Assembly (NCBI RefSeq): GCF_018449475.1
Contig: NZ_JAHCQH010000022.1
Span: forward strand, 62,001-126,000
Length of the DNA stretch: 64,000 bases
Origin: Ancylobacter radicis
GTDB taxonomy: Bacteria; Pseudomonadota; Alphaproteobacteria; Rhizobiales; Xanthobacteraceae
Reading direction: 5' to 3'
Shown here: piece by piece, positions 1 through 7,791 of the stretch
Numbering within the stretch: the first letter of the stretch is position 1
Layout: each line of letters opens with the position of its first letter
Notes under the pieces: generated by a model
The model's input: only the letters and a program-made list of their open reading frames with translations
What the model was told of the DNA's origin: nothing
The model's database searches: none
Made by a program: the position numbers and the translations under genes

Positions 1-290
1 TCAGCGCCTATGTGGTCGACGGTCTCCAGCCGCAGCGGGTGAGGGCGGTGCTGGATGTCGCGGTGGCGCGCTTTCAGGAATTCGAACGGCTGCGCCGCGA
101 ACTGGATATCGCGCGTACCAGTCTTGCCGAGCGCAAGCTGATCGACCGCGCCAAGGGCATCTTGATGCGGGCGCGCGGCATGAATGAGGAGGATGCCTAT
201 AATCTGCTGCGCTCCAAGGCGATGAAGGACCAGAAGAAAGTCGCGGAGATCGCCCAGTCCGTCATCACGGCGGCGGAGTTGCTGAAATGA
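1..290 (+). CDS. nasT: NasT, ANTAR-type transcription antiterminator (5' end outside window)
   Basis: NasT is the RNA-binding half of the NasS-NasT nitrate/nitrite switch; it lets polymerase read through a leader terminator of assimilation genes. The frame is open from base 3 (it reads SAYVVDGL), so the gene begins upstream and about 95 residues are visible. These are the end of the receiver-like domain, a coiled-coil stretch (LRRELDIARTSLAERK) and the three-helix ANTAR module (AKGILMRARGMNEEDAY, then an AIAQ-like helix). The stop overlaps the start of nasS by 4 bases (ATGA), implying translational coupling. A terminator-bearing leader at 1568-1658, before nrtA, is the obvious target. Identification is firm; the missing N-terminus cannot be judged. 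Confidence 0.93.
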   Translation, partial: SAYVVDGLQPQRVRAVLDVAVARFQEFERLRRELDIARTSLAERKLIDRAKGILMRARGMNEEDAYNLLRSKAMKDQKKVAEIAQSVITAAELLK

Positions 291-1432
291 GAATCCGCGC
301 CGGCTTTATTCCGCTGGTCGATGCCGCCATCCTGGTGGCGGCGGCCGATCATGGATTCGCGGCGGCGGAGGGGATCGAACTCGAACTGGTGCGTGAAGTG
401 TCCTGGTCCAATGTGCGGGACAAACTCACGCTCGGCCATTTCGAGGCGGCCCATATCCTCGCGCCTCTGGCGATCTCGATCAGCCTTGGCCTCGATCATG
501 CGCGGGTGCCGCTCGCCAGCCTCATCGCGATGAACCAGAACGGCAATTCCTTCCTGCTCGGCAACGAGACCTTCCGGGCGCTGGAGGAGGAGGCGCAGGG
601 CGGCGACCTCGCCGATCCCTTCATCTCCGGCGCGGCGTTGAAGCGCCTTGTCGCGGCGCGTGCCGCGCGCGGCGAGGAGCAGCTTGCCTTCGGCATGACC
701 TTTCCCTTCTCCACGCATAATTACCTGCTGCGCTTCTGGATGGCCGCCGCCGGCATCGACCCGGACCGCGACGTGCGCCTGATAGTGCTGCCGCCGCCCT
801 ATATGGTCGACGCGCTCTCGAACGGGCATGTCCACGGCTTCTGCGTGGGTGCGCCCTGGCCGAGCGTGGCGGTCGAGACGGAGATTGGGCGCATCCTGCA
901 TTTCGGCTCGGAAATCGTCGCCACCTGCCCGGAAAAGGTGCTGGCCATGCGCGCCGGCTTCGTCGCGGAAAACGGCGAGGCGACGCTGGCGCTGACCCGC
1001 GCTCTGATCCGCGCCACCGCCTGGTGCGCGACGCCGGAGAACAGGGTGGCGCTTGCTCATATGCTGGCGGCGCCCGAACGGCTCAATCTGGGGGCGGATT
1101 TGATCCTGCGCTCGCTGGACGGGCGGCTGCGCATCGATGCCAGGGGCATGGTTCGCGAGGATCCGCGCTATCTGGTGCTCGAAAGTGCGGCGGCGCGGCC
1201 GGATGTCCGCCAAGCTCTTTGGCTCTATGCGCAGATGGTGCGCTGGGGGCAGGCCACGCTCGGTGAGGCGGGGCGCGCGGCCGTGGAAAGCTGCTATTCG
1301 CCTGAAATATATGACATGGCGCTTGCCGGAATGGCGGGTGGCGGGCGGCGGGACGACGGCATCGGCGCCTTTGCCGGCCCAAGCTTCGATCCGCTCAATC
1401 TGGCGGGTTATCTGGCAGAAACCTCGAAGTGA
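287..1432 (+). CDS. nasS: NasS, cytoplasmic nitrate/nitrite sensor (NrtA/CmpA-like)
   Basis: 381 residues related to the nitrate-binding proteins NrtA/CmpA, but with no signal peptide: it starts directly with the binding fold (MRIRAGFIPLVDAAILVAAAD). That is the hallmark of NasS, which holds NasT inactive until nitrate or nitrite binds. Family motifs include FPFSTHNYLLRFWMAAAGID and GHVHGFCVGAPWPSVAVE, both with counterparts in the secreted NrtA encoded at 1678-2997. The start codon overlaps the nasT stop. The alternative reading, a periplasmic binding protein, is unlikely because no export signal exists and nasT is fused in the same operon. It probably acts in the cytoplasm with NasT. Confidence 0.9.
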   Translation: MRIRAGFIPLVDAAILVAAADHGFAAAEGIELELVREVSWSNVRDKLTLGHFEAAHILAPLAISISLGLDHARVPLASLIAMNQNGNSFLLGNETFRALEEEAQGGDLADPFISGAALKRLVAARAARGEEQLAFGMTFPFSTHNYLLRFWMAAAGIDPDRDVRLIVLPPPYMVDALSNGHVHGFCVGAPWPSVAVETEIGRILHFGSEIVATCPEKVLAMRAGFVAENGEATLALTRALIRATAWCATPENRVALAHMLAAPERLNLGADLILRSLDGRLRIDARGMVREDPRYLVLESAAARPDVRQALWLYAQMVRWGQATLGEAGRAAVESCYSPEIYDMALAGMAGGGRRDDGIGAFAGPSFDPLNLAGYLAETSK

Positions 1433-1439
1433 CCACGCT

Positions 1440-1458
1440 TTGTGCAGGGTGCGCACAA
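1440..1458. promoter_or_regulatory. Inverted repeat TTGTGC-N7-GCACAA upstream of nrtA
   Basis: Just after the nasS stop the sequence holds TTGTGC (1440-1445), seven bases, then GCACAA (1453-1458). A second GCACAA lies at 1471-1476, so a 9-base inverted repeat also runs from CTTTGTGCA (1438-1446) to TGCACAAAG (1469-1477). It may be an operator for nitrogen control of the nrtA promoter. The half-site order is opposite to the usual NtrC site (GCAC...GTGC), so the binding protein is unknown. Confidence 0.35.
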
Positions 1459-1567
1459 TAAACCGTCTTGCACAAAGTTGAGAGCACTTCGAAACTGATG
1501 CTCGGTTAGATGTCCTGACAAGAGCAGGTGTCACGACCCAGAGTTTCGTCGCCCCATGATGCGGGCG

Positions 1568-1594
1568 GCACGTTTCGCGCCCAACGAAGGGTGC
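1568..1594 (+). ncRNA. Leader hairpin upstream of the nrtA terminator
   Basis: Left arm 1568-1577 (GCACGTTTCG) pairs with right arm 1585-1594 (CGAAGGGTGC), leaving a 7-base loop and one internal G-G mismatch. It lies 10 bases before the terminator stem. ANTAR proteins bind leaders with two hairpins, so this may be part of the NasT recognition element. The loop is 7 rather than the canonical 6 bases, so the exact fold is uncertain. Confidence 0.4.
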
Positions 1595-1604
1595 ATCCAT
1601 AAGC

Positions 1605-1658
1605 AACGCCGCTGCGAGCCTGGTCATTTCGTCCGGGATGCGCGGCGGCGTTTTTGTT
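1605..1658 (+). terminator. Intrinsic terminator in the nrtA leader, probable NasT antitermination site
   Basis: AACGCCGCTGCG (1605-1616) pairs over 12 positions, with one G-U, to CGCGGCGGCGTT (1641-1652). An inner GCCTGG/CCGGGA extension lies below a 9-base loop, and the stem runs into TTTTTGTTT. It sits only about 20 bases upstream of the nrtA ATG, in an operon whose first genes encode NasS and NasT. Attenuation is therefore the natural reading: transcription stops here unless free NasT binds the leader. Confidence 0.75.
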
Positions 1659-1677
1659 TGCACCAGAGGCCAGCGAC

Positions 1678-2997
1678 ATGACGACTTCACGGAAGATCGA
1701 CGGCACCACTCTGCGCGGCGGGATCACCCGGCGCGGCATCTTGCGGGCAGCCTCCGCCACTGCGGTGCTCGCCGCGGCGAAAACCACCTTCCCGTTCGGG
1801 GCGTATGTGGCCGAGGCCGCGGGCCCGGAAACCACACGCGCCGTCCTCGGCTATATCGCGCTGACCGACGCCTCGCCGCTGATCATCGCCAAGGAAATGG
1901 GCCTCTTCGCCAAGCATGGCATGCCCGATGTCGAGGTGAACAAGCAGGCAAGCTGGGGCACCACGCGCGACAATCTCGTGCTCGGCTCGCAGGGCTCGGG
2001 CATTGACGGGGCGCATATCCTGACCCCGATGCCCTACCTCATCTCGGCGGGCAAGGTGACGCAGAACAACGTGCCGCTGCCGATGTACATCCTCGCCCGG
2101 CTCAATCTCGACGCGCAGGGCATCTCGGTCGCCAAGGACTATGCGGATCTCAAGGTCGGGGTGGACGCCGCGCCGTTGCGCGAGGCCTTCGCCCGGAAGA
2201 AGGCCGCCGGCCAGTCGGCCAAGGTTGCCATGACGTTTCCGGGCGGCACGCATGATTTGTGGCTGCGCTACTGGCTCGCCGCCGCCGGCATCGACCCGGA
2301 CAAGGATGTCGAGACCATCGTGGTTCCGCCCCCGCAGATGGTGGCGAACATGAAGGTCGGCACCATGGACGCCTTCTGCGTCGGCGAGCCCTGGAACGAA
2401 CAGCTCGTCAATCAGGGTATCGGCTACACCGCCTGCAACACCGCCGAACTGTGGAACCTGCACCCCGAGAAGAGTCTGGCGATGCGTGCCGACTGGGTGG
2501 ACGCCAACCCGAAGGCGACGCAGGCGCTGATGATGGCCGTTATGGAAGCCCAGCAATGGTGCGACGACATGGCGAACAAGGAGCAGATGGCCGACATCAT
2601 CGGCAAGCGTGCCTGGTTCAACGTGCCCAAGAAAGACATCATCGACCGCATCAAGGGCAATTACGACTACGGCAATGGCCGGATCGAGCCGAACAGCCCG
2701 CACTTCATGAAGTTCTGGCGCGACCACGCCTCCTATCCCTTCCAGAGCCACGATCTGTGGTTCCTCACGGAAGACATCCGCTGGGGCAAGCTGCCGCCGG
2801 AAGCCGACATCAAGGCGATGGTCGCGAAGGTGAACCGGCAGGATCTGTGGAAGGAGGCGGCCGTCCAGCTGGGCGTCAAGGACATCCCCGCCTCCACCTC
2901 GCGCGGTGTCGAGACCTTCTTCGACGGCAAGGTTTTCGATGCCGACAAGCCCGGCGACTACCTCGCCAGTCTCGATATCAAGCGCATCGCCGCGTGA
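1678..2997 (+). CDS. nrtA: NrtA-type nitrate/nitrite ABC transporter binding protein
   Basis: 439-residue periplasmic binding protein of the NrtA/CmpA family, the substrate receptor of the nitrate uptake system. The N-terminus has a Tat-type signal (ITRRGILRAASA, twin Arg at 18-19), followed by an Ala-rich hydrophobic stretch and the mature binding fold. Conserved family segments are TFPGGTHDLWLRYWLAAAGI and GTMDAFCVGEPWNEQLVNQ. The ATG at 1678 is preferred: the in-frame TTG at 1654 lies inside the terminator U-tract and would be a poor start. nrtB, nrtC and the reductase genes follow with short gaps. Expression is likely gated by the leader terminator at 1605-1658. Confidence 0.93.
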   Translation: MTTSRKIDGTTLRGGITRRGILRAASATAVLAAAKTTFPFGAYVAEAAGPETTRAVLGYIALTDASPLIIAKEMGLFAKHGMPDVEVNKQASWGTTRDNLVLGSQGSGIDGAHILTPMPYLISAGKVTQNNVPLPMYILARLNLDAQGISVAKDYADLKVGVDAAPLREAFARKKAAGQSAKVAMTFPGGTHDLWLRYWLAAAGIDPDKDVETIVVPPPQMVANMKVGTMDAFCVGEPWNEQLVNQGIGYTACNTAELWNLHPEKSLAMRADWVDANPKATQALMMAVMEAQQWCDDMANKEQMADIIGKRAWFNVPKKDIIDRIKGNYDYGNGRIEPNSPHFMKFWRDHASYPFQSHDLWFLTEDIRWGKLPPEADIKAMVAKVNRQDLWKEAAVQLGVKDIPASTSRGVETFFDGKVFDADKPGDYLASLDIKRIAA

Positions 2998-3020
2998 GCG
3001 CGCGCCGCAGGAGAGCCGCC

Positions 3021-3926
3021 ATGAGCGTTCCCGCCCGAGATAGCGTTCCCGCTCCCGAGACCAGGGTCGCTGCCTTTCCGAAGGCGAAGGTGCTGCCGAT
3101 CGTGGCAGCCCGGCCCAAGCCCTGGCGCGCCCGGTTCGTCGCCGTCGGCCGCGCGGTTGCGGGCAAGGTGGTGCCGCCGCTGATCCCGCTCCTGTTCCTT
3201 CTGGTCGTGTGGGAACTGCTGTGCGCCGGGCCGGATGCCGCGCTGCCGCCGCCGTCCCGCGTCGTCGCCGATACGTGGGAGCTGATCACCGATCCGTTCT
3301 ATGATCGGGGCGGGCTCGACAAGGGTCTGTTCTGGCACCTGTTCGCCAGTCTCCAGCGCGTGCTTCTGGGATATTCGCTCGCGGCCATTGGCGGCGTCGC
3401 GATCGGTACGCTGATCGGCCAGTCGCAATGGGCGATGCGCAGCCTCGATCCGCTGTTCCAGGTGCTGCGCACCGTGCCGCCGCTCGCCTGGCTGCCGCTG
3501 GCGCTGGCGGCCTTCAAGAGCGGCGAGCCCTCGGCGATCTTCGTCATCTTCATCACCGCGGTCTGGCCGATCGTCATCAATACCGCCGTCGGGATCCGCA
3601 ATATTCCCGAGGACTATCGCAATGTCGCGCGGGTGCTTCAGCTCAATCCGCTCGAATACGCCGTCAAGATCATGATCCCGGCCGCCGCTCCCTACATCTT
3701 CACCGGTCTGCGCATCGGCATCGGCCTGTCCTGGCTCGCCATTGTCGCGGCGGAGATGCTGATCGGCGGCGTCGGCATCGGGTTCTTCATCTGGGATGCC
3801 TGGAACTCCTCGCTGATCAGCGACATCATCGTGGCGCTGATCTATGTCGGGATCATCGGCTTCTTCCTGGATCGTTCCGTCGCGCTGGTCGGGGTGCTCG
3901 TCACCCGCGGCACCGCCACCTCCTGA
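3021..3926 (+). CDS. nrtB: NrtB-type nitrate ABC transporter permease
   Basis: 301-residue inner-membrane permease of the nitrate/sulfonate/taurine group (BPD_transp_1). After a basic cytoplasmic tail of about 55 residues come a first membrane segment (IPLLFLLVVWELLC), the periplasmic loop with PPPSRVVADTWELI typical of NrtB/SsuC, and about five further membrane helices. An EAA-like coupling loop is visible (NVARVLQLNPLEYAVKIMIP). The start is the ATG preceded by GGAG at about 3010. An open frame continues far upstream but overlaps nrtA and is not coding. It works with the binding protein and ATPase encoded on either side. Confidence 0.92.
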   Translation: MSVPARDSVPAPETRVAAFPKAKVLPIVAARPKPWRARFVAVGRAVAGKVVPPLIPLLFLLVVWELLCAGPDAALPPPSRVVADTWELITDPFYDRGGLDKGLFWHLFASLQRVLLGYSLAAIGGVAIGTLIGQSQWAMRSLDPLFQVLRTVPPLAWLPLALAAFKSGEPSAIFVIFITAVWPIVINTAVGIRNIPEDYRNVARVLQLNPLEYAVKIMIPAAAPYIFTGLRIGIGLSWLAIVAAEMLIGGVGIGFFIWDAWNSSLISDIIVALIYVGIIGFFLDRSVALVGVLVTRGTATS

Positions 3927-3939
3927 GGAAGAGGCGATC

Positions 3940-4737
3940 ATGGCAAGCGCCTATCTCTCCATCGAACAGGTCGGCAAGTCGTATTCGCGCGGCGGGGCCA
4001 CCACCCAGGTCCTGACCGACATCGACCTCAAGGTCGATCGCGGCGAGTTCATCTCCATCATCGGCCATTCCGGCTGCGGCAAGTCCACGCTGCTGAACAT
4101 CGTGGCCGGCCTCACCCCGGTGAGCACGGGCGCGGTGCTGCTGGACAATTGCGAGGTGAATGCGCCGGGGCCGGACCGCGCCGTGGTGTTTCAGAACCAC
4201 TCCCTGCTGCCCTGGCTTACCGTCTACGACAATGTCCGCCTCGCGGTGGACAAGGTGTTCCGCGGGCGCAAGACCTCCGCCGAACGCCACGACTGGACGA
4301 TGCACAATCTCGATCTGGTGCAGATGGGCCATGCCCGCGCCAAGCGGCCCTCCGAGATTTCCGGCGGCATGAAGCAGCGCGTCGGCATCGCCCGGGCGCT
4401 CGCCATGGAACCGAAGGTGCTGCTGCTCGACGAGCCCTTCGGCGCGCTCGATGCCCTGACGCGGGCTCACCTTCAGGACTCGGTGATGCAGATCCATGCC
4501 GGCCTCGGCAACACGGTGATGATGATCACCCATGATGTCGACGAAGCCGTCCTGCTCTCCGACCGCATCGTGATGATGACGAACGGCCCCTCGGCCCGCA
4601 TCGGCGAAATCCTCGACGTGCCGCTGGAGCGCCCGCGCCGGCGCCTCGATCTGGTGGCGGACCCCATTTATCTGCGCTGCCGGGCGGCGGTGCTGAAGTT
4701 CCTCTATGAACGTCATCGCTTCGTCGAGGCGGCGTGA
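3940..4737 (+). CDS. nrtC: NrtC/NrtD-type nitrate ABC transporter ATPase
   Basis: 265-residue ABC ATPase that powers nitrate import. Walker A is GHSGCGKST, the Q-loop region VFQNHSLLPWLTVYDNV is typical of the nitrate/taurine group, the signature is ISGGMKQRVGIA, Walker B is LLLDEPFGALD, and the switch His is in MMITHDVDEAV. The ATG follows TGAGGAAGAGG, 13 bases after the nrtB stop. The protein lacks the C-terminal NrtA-like domain of cyanobacterial NrtC, so it is closer to NrtD in architecture. It shares the operon with the reductase genes, supporting nitrate rather than sulfonate as substrate. Confidence 0.92.
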   Translation: MASAYLSIEQVGKSYSRGGATTQVLTDIDLKVDRGEFISIIGHSGCGKSTLLNIVAGLTPVSTGAVLLDNCEVNAPGPDRAVVFQNHSLLPWLTVYDNVRLAVDKVFRGRKTSAERHDWTMHNLDLVQMGHARAKRPSEISGGMKQRVGIARALAMEPKVLLLDEPFGALDALTRAHLQDSVMQIHAGLGNTVMMITHDVDEAVLLSDRIVMMTNGPSARIGEILDVPLERPRRRLDLVADPIYLRCRAAVLKFLYERHRFVEAA

Positions 4738-4744
4738 GGGGGCG

Positions 4745-5977
4745 ATGCACCATCTCAGCACCCCGCCGTCACGCGAGCGCCTCCTCGTCATCGGCAACGG
4801 CATGGCCGGCATTCGGCTGGTCGAGGAGGTGCTGGAACGCGCGCCCGACCGGTTCGACATCACCATTTTGGGCGCCGAGCCGCGCCCGGCCTATAACCGC
4901 ATCCTGCTCTCCCCCGTTCTCGCGGGCGAGAGGGTGGCCGACGACATCCTCATCCATGAGCCCGGCTGGTATGCGCGGCATGGCGTGACGCTCCATACCG
5001 GCGTCACGGTGCAGGCTCTCCAGCCGGAGGCGCGCCGCGTCGTCGCCACCGACGGCCGCGCCTTCACCTATGACCGACTGGTGCTGGCAACCGGCTCGGA
5101 CCCGGTCGTTCCGCCACTCCCCGGTGTCCGGCTGCCGGGGGTCGTCCGCTTCCGCGATGTCGAGGATGTCACTTCCATGCTGGCGCAGGCCGGCGCGGGG
5201 CGGCGGGCCGTGGTAATCGGCGGAGGTCTGCTGGGACTGGAGGCGGCTTATGGCCTCGTCCGGCGCGGCATGGCGGTGACGGTGCTGCACCTCATGCCTC
5301 ATCTGATGGAGCGTCAGCTCGACGCGGAAGCCGCCGGTCTGCTACGCGGGGCTCTGGAGGCGCGCGGCATCGCCATCCTCACCGGCGCGGCAACGCAGGA
5401 AATCACCGGCACGGATCATGTCACCGGAGTGCGCCTTGTCGATGGCCAGACCCTCCCGGCCGACCTCGTCGTGCTGGCGATTGGCGTCCGCCCCCGTGTG
5501 GAGCTGCCGCGCGCCGCTGGGCTTGAGATCGCGCGCGGCATCGTGGTGGACGACGCGCTGTGCACCAGCCGGCCCGGAATCTACGCGCTGGGCGAATGCG
5601 CCGAGCACAGGGGCATCTGCCACGGCCTCGTCGCGCCGCTCTATGAGATGGCGCGGGCGCTCGCCACCCATCTTGCCGGAGAGGCCGGTCACTATGTTCC
5701 TTCGCCGACCGCCACGCGGCTGAAGGTGACGGGGATCGACCTGTTCTCGGCCGGAGACTTCGCCGGTGGTCCCGGCAGCGAGGACATCGTGCTGCGGGAT
5801 CCCCGCATGGGCCACTACGCCCGCCTTGTGGTGCGGGACGACCGCCTGGTCGGTGCCGTGCTCTGCGGTGACACCACGGATGCCGGCTTCTTCTTCGATC
5901 TCATCCAGAGCGGACGGGACATCGATCCCATCCGCGACACCCTGATCTTTGGCCCGGCCCTGTGCGCGGCCGCCTGA
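4745..5977 (+). CDS. FAD-dependent NAD(P)H oxidoreductase of the nitrate assimilation operon (NirB N-terminal-like)
   Basis: 410 residues with two Rossmann folds: an FAD-binding N-terminus (LLVIGNGMAGIRLVEEVLE) and a central NAD(P)H-binding motif (VVIGGGLLGLEAAYGLVRRG, near residue 158), then a FAD motif ending GIYALGECAEHRG. This is the layout of the FAD/NADH half of NirB and of rubredoxin/ferredoxin reductases, but without the siroheme part. In this operon the likely job is to pass electrons from NAD(P)H to NasA or to a ferredoxin serving NirA. The start at 4745 follows GTGAGGGGGCG; a longer in-frame start at 4706 would overlap nrtC. The exact redox partner is not shown by the sequence. Confidence 0.85.
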   Translation: MHHLSTPPSRERLLVIGNGMAGIRLVEEVLERAPDRFDITILGAEPRPAYNRILLSPVLAGERVADDILIHEPGWYARHGVTLHTGVTVQALQPEARRVVATDGRAFTYDRLVLATGSDPVVPPLPGVRLPGVVRFRDVEDVTSMLAQAGAGRRAVVIGGGLLGLEAAYGLVRRGMAVTVLHLMPHLMERQLDAEAAGLLRGALEARGIAILTGAATQEITGTDHVTGVRLVDGQTLPADLVVLAIGVRPRVELPRAAGLEIARGIVVDDALCTSRPGIYALGECAEHRGICHGLVAPLYEMARALATHLAGEAGHYVPSPTATRLKVTGIDLFSAGDFAGGPGSEDIVLRDPRMGHYARLVVRDDRLVGAVLCGDTTDAGFFFDLIQSGRDIDPIRDTLIFGPALCAAA

Positions 5978-5997
5978 CGATTCGAGCTGAGGACGCC

Positions 5998-7791
5998 ATG
6001 AGCGGGGATTTCACGGTCGAGCAGAAGAATTACCTGGAAGGTTTCGTCTCCGGCATCGCCGCGATGCGGGCCTCCCGTGGCCTCGGCCCCATCGTCGGCA
6101 CGAAGGCGGCGGCGGCTGCGTCGGCCTCACATCCCGAGCCGATCGGCCCGGATGCCGCGAGCCACCGCGCCATGGCCCGGTTCGAGGCTGCGGGCAGGAA
6201 GCTGGTCGATGCCGAGATCGCCAAGCGCGAGGAAATGGGCCTCGATTCCTATGCCCGCATGAAGAAGGCGGCCCAGGAGGGCAGCTATCCCAAGGGGCCG
6301 GATGTGCTGCGCTGGCGCTATCACGGGCTGTTCTTCGTCGGCCCGACGCAGGACAGCTACATGGTGCGCCTGCGCATCCCCAACGGGGTGATGACCCATT
6401 GGCAGCTTGCCGGCGTGGCCGACATTGCCGAGGCCCATGGCGGCCCCTATGCGCATGTCACCACCCGCGCCAATCTTCAGATCCGCGAAGTGCCGGCCAC
6501 TGATGGCATCGCGGTGCTGGAGAAGCTCGTCGGGCTCGGCCTTACCTGCAAGGGCTCGGGCGCGGACAATATCCGCAACGTCACGGGCACGCCGACCGCC
6601 GGCATCGATCCGCAGGAACTGATCGACACCCGCCCCTATGCGCTGGAATGGCACCACCACATCCTCAATGAGCGGGTCATGTACGGCCTGCCGCGCAAGT
6701 TCAACGTTGCCTTCGACGGCGCCGGGCTGATCGCCGCGCTGGAAGACACCAACGATATCGGCTTTCAGGCGGTGGAGGTGACGGACGGCCACGGCGTTGC
6801 GCCGGGCATCTGGTTCCGCCTCGCGCTGGGCGGCATCACCGGCCACAAGGACTTCGCCCGCGATACCGGGGTCATCGTCCGGCCGCAGGATGCCACCCGG
6901 GTCGCCGATGCCATTGTCCGTGTGTTCATCGACCATGGCGACCGGACCAACCGCAACAAGGCCCGGCTGAAATATGTGCTGGACGCCTTGGGCTTCGACG
7001 CTTTCCTCCGGGAAGTCGAGGGCAAGCTCGGCGCGCCGCTCACCCGGGCGCCGGCCGGGTCCATCGCCGAGCGTCCCGGCGCCGGCCGGCAGACGCATAT
7101 CGGCGTGCACCGGCAGAAGCAGGCCGGGCGCAACTGGATCGGCGTGGTGCTCCCGGTCGGTCGCATGGACCTCGACCAGATGCGCGGCATCGCCCGCATC
7201 GCCCGCGATCTCGGGGATGGCGATATACGCCTCACGGTCTGGCAGAACCTGCTGATTTCCGGCATCCGGGACACCGATGTCGCTCTGGCCACCGCGGCGC
7301 TGGAGGCGCTCGGCATCGGCATATCGGCGAGCGCGGTGCGCGCGGGTCTGGTGGCCTGCACGGGAAGCGAAGGCTGCAAATTCGCGGCCGCCCCGACCAA
7401 GCGGAACGCCGAGGAAATCGCGGCCTGGTGCGATGGCCGCATCCGCGTCGACCAGCCGGTGAACATCCATCTGACGGGCTGCCACCATTCCTGCGCGCAG
7501 CATTACATCGGCGATATCGGCCTGCTCGGCGCCCGCGTCCCGGTCTCGGAGGAGGGCGACACGGTGGATGGCTATAATGTGCTGGTGGGCGGCGGCTTCG
7601 GCCCGGAGGCCGCCATCGGCCGCGAAGTCTTCGCGCAGGTGAAGGCGGAAGACACGCCCCGCCTGATCGAGCGCATGCTCGGCGTCTGGATGGAGCGGCG
7701 GGCCTCGCCCGATGAGAGCTTCGCCGCCTTTTCGCACCGCCATGAGGTCGCCGAGCTTGCGGCGATGTTCGGCCCGGAGGGTGCGCAATGA
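5998..7791 (+). CDS. nirA: Ferredoxin-type assimilatory nitrite reductase (siroheme, 4Fe-4S)
   Basis: 597-residue reductase converting nitrite to ammonium in the cytoplasm with six electrons. It has the two half-repeats of the nitrite/sulfite reductase family. The siroheme/4Fe-4S cysteines are C454 and C460 (ACTGSEGCKF) and C495 and C499 in TGCHHSCAQHYIGDIGL, a sequence typical of ferredoxin-dependent nitrite reductases. The N-terminal region (EQKNYLEGFVSGIAAM) is also shared with that family. The ATG at 5998 follows GAGCTGAGGAC, 20 bases after the preceding stop. The stop overlaps the start of the flavoprotein gene by 4 bases, suggesting that flavoprotein as the electron donor. Confidence 0.93.
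   Translation: MSGDFTVEQKNYLEGFVSGIAAMRASRGLGPIVGTKAAAAASASHPEPIGPDAASHRAMARFEAAGRKLVDAEIAKREEMGLDSYARMKKAAQEGSYPKGPDVLRWRYHGLFFVGPTQDSYMVRLRIPNGVMTHWQLAGVADIAEAHGGPYAHVTTRANLQIREVPATDGIAVLEKLVGLGLTCKGSGADNIRNVTGTPTAGIDPQELIDTRPYALEWHHHILNERVMYGLPRKFNVAFDGAGLIAALEDTNDIGFQAVEVTDGHGVAPGIWFRLALGGITGHKDFARDTGVIVRPQDATRVADAIVRVFIDHGDRTNRNKARLKYVLDALGFDAFLREVEGKLGAPLTRAPAGSIAERPGAGRQTHIGVHRQKQAGRNWIGVVLPVGRMDLDQMRGIARIARDLGDGDIRLTVWQNLLISGIRDTDVALATAALEALGIGISASAVRAGLVACTGSEGCKFAAAPTKRNAEEIAAWCDGRIRVDQPVNIHLTGCHHSCAQHYIGDIGLLGARVPVSEEGDTVDGYNVLVGGGFGPEAAIGREVFAQVKAEDTPRLIERMLGVWMERRASPDESFAAFSHRHEVAELAAMFGPEGAQ

Noticed and set aside
1440-1476. Possible NtrC binding site before nrtA
   Set aside because: The NtrC consensus has GCAC before GTGC; here the half-sites are reversed, and no sigma-54 -24/-12 element was found. 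Kept only as an unassigned dyad.
1654-1677. TTG start extending nrtA upstream
   Set aside because: It lies in the T-run of the leader terminator and would put residues before the Tat signal; the ATG at 1678 is better.
197-1690. Long open frame on the minus strand opposite nasS
   Set aside because: Arg/His/Gly-rich product with no recognisable domain; a by-product of GC-rich codon use opposite a well-identified gene.
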